From Flavobacterium sp. (GTDB taxonomy: Bacteria > Bacteroidota > Bacteroidia > Flavobacteriales > Flavobacteriaceae), in contig NZ_JAIWOF010000149.1 of assembly GCF_020217025.1 (NCBI RefSeq), forward strand, positions 1-10,000: DNA of 10,000 nt. Direction: 5' to 3'. Below are positions 6,731 to 10,000 of the stretch, piece after piece. Position 1 is the first letter of the stretch, and every line of letters begins with the position of its first letter. Under the pieces are notes generated by a model that saw only the letters and a list, made by a program, of their open reading frames with translations, was not told the origin of the DNA and searched no databases. The translations under genes and the position numbers were made by a program.

Positions 6731-7228
6731 TTAAATAAAATCGGGAGGTGGAACAATTATAGATAAATAAACTTCTTTTATGTAAATGAAGTTAAATGGT
6801 GTTTTTTTCAAAGATTCCTTTTTAAGAGACTTTGAAATGTAATATGGTGTTTTATTCAAACAAGCAATCTTGGTTTTGAAGATACTTTTCCCCTTAGAAG
6901 ACTGACTTTTCTTTTGAATGTTTTTAATTTTCAACGCAAAATTTTTCTCTTTTTTGTCTTTAAAAAGTTTTAATTTAATAAAATTACCTTCAAATGATTC
7001 TTCTAAAATATCATAAAGTTCATCATCGATAACCATTTCGTGGTCATCAATTTTCATTAAAAAATAATCTTTTTTAGAAATTGTCTTAGTAACAACTAGA
7101 TGAGGGTTTTTATTAGACTCAGCAATTTTTTTGAAAATTTTATGTGAAAAAGTAGCAAAATAGAACATCCCTACTGATTGAAGTAGTATAAATACAGCTA
7201 AAAACAAAATGGTGTATTTTTTATTCAA
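6731..7228 (-). CDS. Small membrane-anchored protein of unknown function ahead of the receptor
   Basis: I do not recognise a named family. The product has 165 residues and is strongly Lys-rich. It has one N-terminal hydrophobic segment (about 5-27, either an uncleaved anchor or a signal peptide). Next is a predicted soluble region with alternating charged and hydrophobic residues (DDHEMVIDDELYDILEESFEG, residues 61-81, by positions). It ends in IVPPPDFI. The start codon is TTG at 7228; no in-frame ATG lies upstream, and the first internal Met (21) would cut the hydrophobic segment in half. A perfect -7 element 24 nt upstream supports the TTG. It precedes the receptor by 80 bp on the same strand, so it may be co-transcribed and related to iron uptake. 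From memory, similar short proteins ending in PPPxFI occur near outer-membrane receptors in flavobacteria, but I cannot verify this. Confidence 0.75.
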   Translation of the reverse strand: MNKKYTILFLAVFILLQSVGMFYFATFSHKIFKKIAESNKNPHLVVTKTISKKDYFLMKIDDHEMVIDDELYDILEESFEGNFIKLKLFKDKKEKNFALKIKNIQKKSQSSKGKSIFKTKIACLNKTPYYISKSLKKESLKKTPFNFIYIKEVYLSIIVPPPDFI

Positions 7229-7251
7229 AATTGGGGCTAGTTAATTGACCT

Positions 7252-7284
7252 CAAATGTATTAAATTAATTTCTTAAAAAAGAAA
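7252..7284 (-). promoter_or_regulatory. Promoter of the small membrane protein gene (start of the iron/heme cluster)
   Basis: TACATTTG on the minus strand (7259 down to 7252) is a perfect TAnnTTTG -7 element. TTTC (7284 down to 7281) is a weak -33 candidate. A small dyad, TTTCTT/AAGAAA with a 4-nt centre (7269-7284), overlaps the spacer and -33 region. Transcription would start near 7245, about 17 nt before the TTG start. Confidence 0.65.
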
Positions 7285-7296
7285 CGTTTTTCATTC

Positions 7297-7788
7297 TTAA
7301 CTTAAAACCTTATGCATCAAATCTTCTAATTCATGCATTTGTGGAACACCTTGCTCTCTATTTAATCGCGCCATAAAATAGAGCGAAAACCAAAAAACAA
7401 CCATTACACCCATAATACTAAAATCTAAAACTACTGATTGTTTTAACGACCAATGCGTGTAAGCCATCATAGCAAAAACCAAAAATAATCCAGCAACTAT
7501 AAAATGTAAAAACATAAAAAGCGTCCAAAGCAATTGCTCAGGCCCGAACAAGCCTTTTACTGTGGTTTTATCTTCATTGGCTTCTAATTCCAAATGTAAA
7601 AATGGTGAATAGTATTTTCGTTTTTCTTTACTGAAATAAAAATACAAATGTTCGTCTATGATTTTGATTTGGTAATCCGATTTTAATTCAGACTTTAACG
7701 TTTTGGCTCTTTCTAAAATTTCCGCAACACTTTTTTTTGATTCCACTTCAAACTTAGGACGAAGTGCGATGCTTTTTTCGGGTTCCAT
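7297..7788 (-). CDS. Two-helix membrane protein of unknown function
   Basis: The product has 163 residues. The N-terminal ~80 residues are soluble and charged, with a helix (about 18-38, VAEILERAKTLKSEL) and then short strands (YQIKIIDEHLYFYFSKEKRKYYSPFL by positions 39-64). A conserved-looking linker VKGLFGPEQLLWTLFMF (77-93) leads into two membrane helices (about 87-109 and 120-139), followed by a short amphipathic tail (MHELEDLMHKVLS). I recall similar flavobacterial proteins with a RGLxGPxxxxWTxFMF stretch but know no function. Start is the ATG at 7788. It is divergent from der and upstream of the iron cluster, but the promoter in the following 68-bp gap suggests it is a separate transcription unit. 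Confidence 0.85.
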   Translation of the reverse strand: MEPEKSIALRPKFEVESKKSVAEILERAKTLKSELKSDYQIKIIDEHLYFYFSKEKRKYYSPFLHLELEANEDKTTVKGLFGPEQLLWTLFMFLHFIVAGLFLVFAMMAYTHWSLKQSVVLDFSIMGVMVVFWFSLYFMARLNREQGVPQMHELEDLMHKVLS

Positions 7789-7818
7789 ACACTTGAGATT
7801 TGTGCGAATATATAAATT

Positions 7819-7834
7819 TTTAACAAATGTTAAA
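7819..7834. repeat. 16-bp palindrome in the divergent intergenic region
   Basis: TTTAACA (7819-7825), AA, TGTTAAA (7828-7834) is a perfect 7-bp inverted repeat about 30 bp upstream of the two-helix membrane protein gene. It might be a regulator site for that gene. In so AT-rich a region a dyad of this size can arise by chance. Confidence 0.35.
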
Positions 7835-7845
7835 TAAAATTTTCA

Positions 7846-7993
7846 GTCTAGCCCAGATAAGAATGAAAACCCCGCAAATTTTACACCTATTTTTTCTTTT
7901 TATTGTGATAGCGACCTTAGAAGCTACCGCAATAAATTTAGAAAAAAAGACGTAAAATTGTGGAGTTGTAATGGATAGCTGGAAAAAGCTCCA
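7846..7993. repeat. Long imperfect hairpin, possibly a degenerate flavobacterial intergenic repeat
   Basis: The stretch opens with TCTAGCCCAGATAAGAATG and closes with GGATAGCTGGAAAAAGCTCC. Inside, AATTTTAC (near 7875-7885) pairs with GTAAAATT (about 7952-7959), extended by an imperfect CCCCGC / GTGGAG pairing. Further in, CTATTTTTTCTTTTTATTG faces CAATAAATTTAGAAAAAAAG, with TAGC/GCTA near the tip. The AGCCC...GCTGGAAAAAGCTCC frame resembles an intergenic element I recall as common in Flavobacterium genomes. No convincing reading frame covers it. It ends just before the der promoter. Confidence 0.45.
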
Positions 7994-8003
7994 AAAAAAA
8001 TCG

Positions 8004-8011
8004 TACTTTTG
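8004..8011 (+). promoter_or_regulatory. -7 element of the der promoter
   Basis: TACTTTTG is a perfect TAnnTTTG octamer. Initiation near 8018 leaves about 12 nt of leader before the ATG at 8030. No clear -33 TTG is visible at the expected distance. The alternative TTG start at 8009 would lie inside this element and is rejected. Confidence 0.65.
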
Positions 8012-8029
8012 CCGATTCAAAATAAGATT

Positions 8030-9340
8030 ATGAACAATATTGTTGCCATTGTAGGAAGACCAAATGTTGGAAAATCCACATTTTTTAACCGTTTAATTCA
8101 GCGAAGAGAAGCCATTGTTGACTCGGTAAGCGGTGTTACACGTGATAGAAATTATGGAAAAAGTGAGTGGAACGGAAAAGAATTTTCGGTAATTGATACC
8201 GGAGGTTATGTAAAAGGTTCGGATGATATTTTTGAAGGAGAAATTCGTCGTCAAGTAGAATTAGCTATTGACGAGGCGGATGCTATTGTTTTTGTGGTAG
8301 ATGTTGAGGAAGGCATAACTCCAATGGATGAAGAAGTAGCGAAATTGCTTCGTAAAGTTAAAAAACCTATTCTTTTAGTAGTCAATAAAGTAGACAATGC
8401 CATGCGTGAAAAAGACGCAGTGGAATTCTATAATTTAGGATTAGGTGAATATTTCACCATTTCAGGAATGAGCGGAAGCGGAACTGGGGAATTATTAGAT
8501 AAAATCGTAGAGGTTTTACCTGAATTACCAGAAGCGATAGAAGAAGAAAATCCGTTACCAAGATTTTGTGTTGTAGGAAGACCAAATGCTGGAAAATCAT
8601 CATTCATCAACGCTTTAATTGGCGAAGATCGATTTGTAGTAACTGATATTGCAGGAACTACTCGTGATGCGATTGACACAAAATACAACCGTTTTGGATT
8701 TGAATTCAACTTAGTTGATACGGCTGGAATTAGACGTAAAGCGAAAGTAAAAGAAGATTTAGAATTTTATTCCGTAATGCGTTCGGTAAGAGCAATTGAG
8801 CACAGTGACGTGTGTTTATTGGTTATCGATGCGACTCGTGGATTTGAAGGACAAGATCAAAGTATTTTTTGGTTGGCCGAGAAAAACCGTAAAGGAATCG
8901 TAATCTTAGTCAACAAATGGGATTTGGTTGAAAAAGACACTATGTCAACAAGAGATTACGAAAGAAAAATTAGAGAAGAAATTGCACCTTTTACTGATGT
9001 GCCGATTTTATTTATCTCAGCTTTAACGAAACAACGTTTATTGAAAGCGTTAGAAACTGCAGTTGAAGTTTTTGAAAACAGAAAACAACGTATTTCAACT
9101 TCTAAATTCAATGAGTTGATGTTGCCTATTATTGAAGCAACGCCACCACCAGCATTGAAAGGAAAATACATCAAGATTAAATATTGTATGCAGTTACCAA
9201 CACCAACGCCTCAGTTTGTGTTTTTTGCGAATTTGCCACAATATGTAAAAGACCCGTATAAGCGATTTATTGAAAATAAGTTAAGAGAACAATACAATTT
9301 TAGTGGTGTTCCAATTGATATTTATTTCAGACAGAAATAG
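8030..9340 (+). CDS. der: GTPase Der (EngA), 50S ribosome assembly factor
   Basis: The product has 436 residues, normal for Der. Two tandem GTPase domains are followed by a KH-like domain, an arrangement unique to this family; Der acts on late assembly of the large ribosomal subunit in the cytoplasm. Domain 1: G1 GRPNVGKS (9-16), G3 DTGG (56-59), G4 NKVD (119-122). An acidic linker (about 165-176) joins them. Domain 2: G1 GRPNAGKS (183-190), G3 DTAG (230-233), G4 NKWD (295-298), G5 ISAL (329-332). The KH-like domain covers about 355-436 ([26 protein letters not shown]). Start [16 protein letters not shown] is set by the promoter immediately upstream and by family N-termini. The gene appears monocistronic, with a strong terminator after it. 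Confidence 0.97.
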   Translation: MNNIVAIVGRPNVGKSTFFNRLIQRREAIVDSVSGVTRDRNYGKSEWNGKEFSVIDTGGYVKGSDDIFEGEIRRQVELAIDEADAIVFVVDVEEGITPMDEEVAKLLRKVKKPILLVVNKVDNAMREKDAVEFYNLGLGEYFTISGMSGSGTGELLDKIVEVLPELPEAIEEENPLPRFCVVGRPNAGKSSFINALIGEDRFVVTDIAGTTRDAIDTKYNRFGFEFNLVDTAGIRRKAKVKEDLEFYSVMRSVRAIEHSDVCLLVIDATRGFEGQDQSIFWLAEKNRKGIVILVNKWDLVEKDTMSTRDYERKIREEIAPFTDVPILFISALTKQRLLKALETAVEVFENRKQRISTSKFNELMLPIIEATPPPALKGKYIKIKYCMQLPTPTPQFVFFANLPQYVKDPYKRFIENKLREQYNFSGVPIDIYFRQK

Positions 9341-9344
9341 TTGA

Positions 9345-9373
9345 AAAACCGAAGTTAACGCTTCGGTTTTTTT
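9345..9373 (+). terminator. Rho-independent terminator of der
   Basis: AAAACCGAAG (9345-9354) pairs perfectly with CTTCGGTTTT (9361-9370) around a 6-nt loop, and the T run continues to 9373. It begins 4 nt after the der stop. Confidence 0.9.
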
Positions 9374-9470
9374 ATGGTCTTTGTTAAATTTTTCGTAAGA
9401 AAATTTTTAGTTACACAATAAATATTTTATTTCGTAGTTTATAACAACTTAAAACAAACTTCACTTTTTT

Positions 9471-10000
9471 ATGCGAAATAATTTTTTATTAGCCTTATTG
9501 TTGCTGGTTACCCCAGCCATTTTTTCTCAAAACACTATTTTATTAAAAGGAAAAATAATTGATAAGAATAGTGCTCTCCCTTTAGAATCTGCAACCATTT
9601 ATTTAAAAACTGTAAAAGATTCAACTGTTGTAGATTACACCATTTCGGATAAAAATGGGAATTTTGAAATCAAAACCAAGAAAAATGAAAGTCCAATTTA
9701 TTTTAAAGTATCCTACATTGGTTATACCGATTACACTGAAAAATTAGACAATTTAAGCAAAGACAAAGATTTTGGTTTTATTAAATTAGCTGAAAATGTA
9801 AGCACTTTAAACGAGGTTGTAGTTCAATCAGAAGCTCCACCTATTACAATTAAAAGCGACACATTGGAATTTAACGCTTCATCTTTCAAAGTACGACCAG
9901 ATGCTAATGTTGAAGCTTTGTTAAAACAGCTTCCAGGTGTTGAAATTGACGAAGAAGGTAAAATTACTGTCAACGGAAAAGAAGTAAACAATATTTTAGT
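9471..10000 (+). CDS. Outer-membrane beta-barrel/TonB-receptor-like protein, N-terminal part (runs off window)
   Basis: The first 176 codons are visible and open to the window edge. MRNNFLLALLLLVTPAIFSQ is a signal peptide (about 1-19, ending FSQ). It is followed by a carboxypeptidase-regulatory-like beta-sandwich (about 23-107: ILLKGKIIDKNSALPLESA, VSYIGYTDY). Then come a TonB-box-like segment, LNEVVVQSE (113-121), and a plug-like region with VEALLKQLPGVEIDEEGKITVNGKEV (by positions 147-172). This order and the LPGVEIDEEGKI-type motif fit the large flavobacterial outer-membrane beta-barrel family, usually around 900 residues, whose substrates are mostly unknown. No perfect -7 element is visible upstream; TAGTTTAT at 9435 is a weak candidate. 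The gene starts about 100 bp after the der terminator and is a separate unit. Confidence 0.88.
   Translation, partial: MRNNFLLALLLLVTPAIFSQNTILLKGKIIDKNSALPLESATIYLKTVKDSTVVDYTISDKNGNFEIKTKKNESPIYFKVSYIGYTDYTEKLDNLSKDKDFGFIKLAENVSTLNEVVVQSEAPPITIKSDTLEFNASSFKVRPDANVEALLKQLPGVEIDEEGKITVNGKEVNNIL

Noticed and set aside
7820..8020. Minus-strand frame of 66 codons across the der upstream region
   Set aside because: It coincides with the hairpin repeat, has low-complexity composition, and its start lies inside the der promoter.
8428..9174. Minus-strand frames inside der
   Set aside because: Antisense to the conserved Der domains, with no independent support.

Overview
The window looks like chromosomal DNA of a flavobacterium (Bacteroidota, Flavobacterium or a close relative). 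The DNA is AT-rich. Several upstream regions carry a TAnnTTTG octamer, the -7 element of the Bacteroidota primary sigma factor, and Shine-Dalgarno-like sites are largely absent. The gene content fits: a FecCD/HmuTUV-type iron or heme importer with a TonB-dependent receptor, and a second outer-membrane protein with a carboxypeptidase-like N-terminal domain.

Layout. Positions 1 to about 89 are one end of an IS21-type insertion sequence, with 23-24 bp terminal repeats. It truncates a tyrosine-recombinase (integrase) gene on the minus strand. The integrase starts about 70 bp from the 3' end of an initiator tRNA-fMet gene, the usual arrangement of a tRNA-targeted integrative element, here apparently disabled. 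Divergent from the tRNA is era (plus), which ends at a shared bidirectional terminator.

Positions 1734-7228 hold a minus-strand iron/heme acquisition cluster. In transcription order these are a small membrane-anchored protein of unknown function (TTG start), a TonB-dependent outer-membrane receptor, a heme-type periplasmic-binding lipoprotein (HmuT-like), a FecCD permease (HmuU-like) and an ATPase (HmuV-like). The last three are tightly coupled: a 1-nt overlap, then a 1-nt gap. The receptor should bring the ligand across the outer membrane, the lipoprotein should capture it in the periplasm, and permease plus ATPase should move it into the cytoplasm. A near-perfect 24-bp palindrome sits in the receptor promoter region.

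Upstream of the cluster is a minus-strand two-helix membrane protein of unknown function. Next comes a 240-bp intergenic region holding a long imperfect hairpin that resembles a flavobacterial intergenic repeat. Then comes der (plus), a double-GTPase ribosome assembly factor. Last is the start of a plus-strand outer-membrane beta-barrel protein that runs off the window.

I see no CRISPR array, toxin-antitoxin pair, defence system or biosynthetic cluster. The least explained items are the small protein ending in PPPDFI ahead of the receptor, the promoter palindrome, the hairpin element before der, and the IS-truncated integrase at the tRNA.
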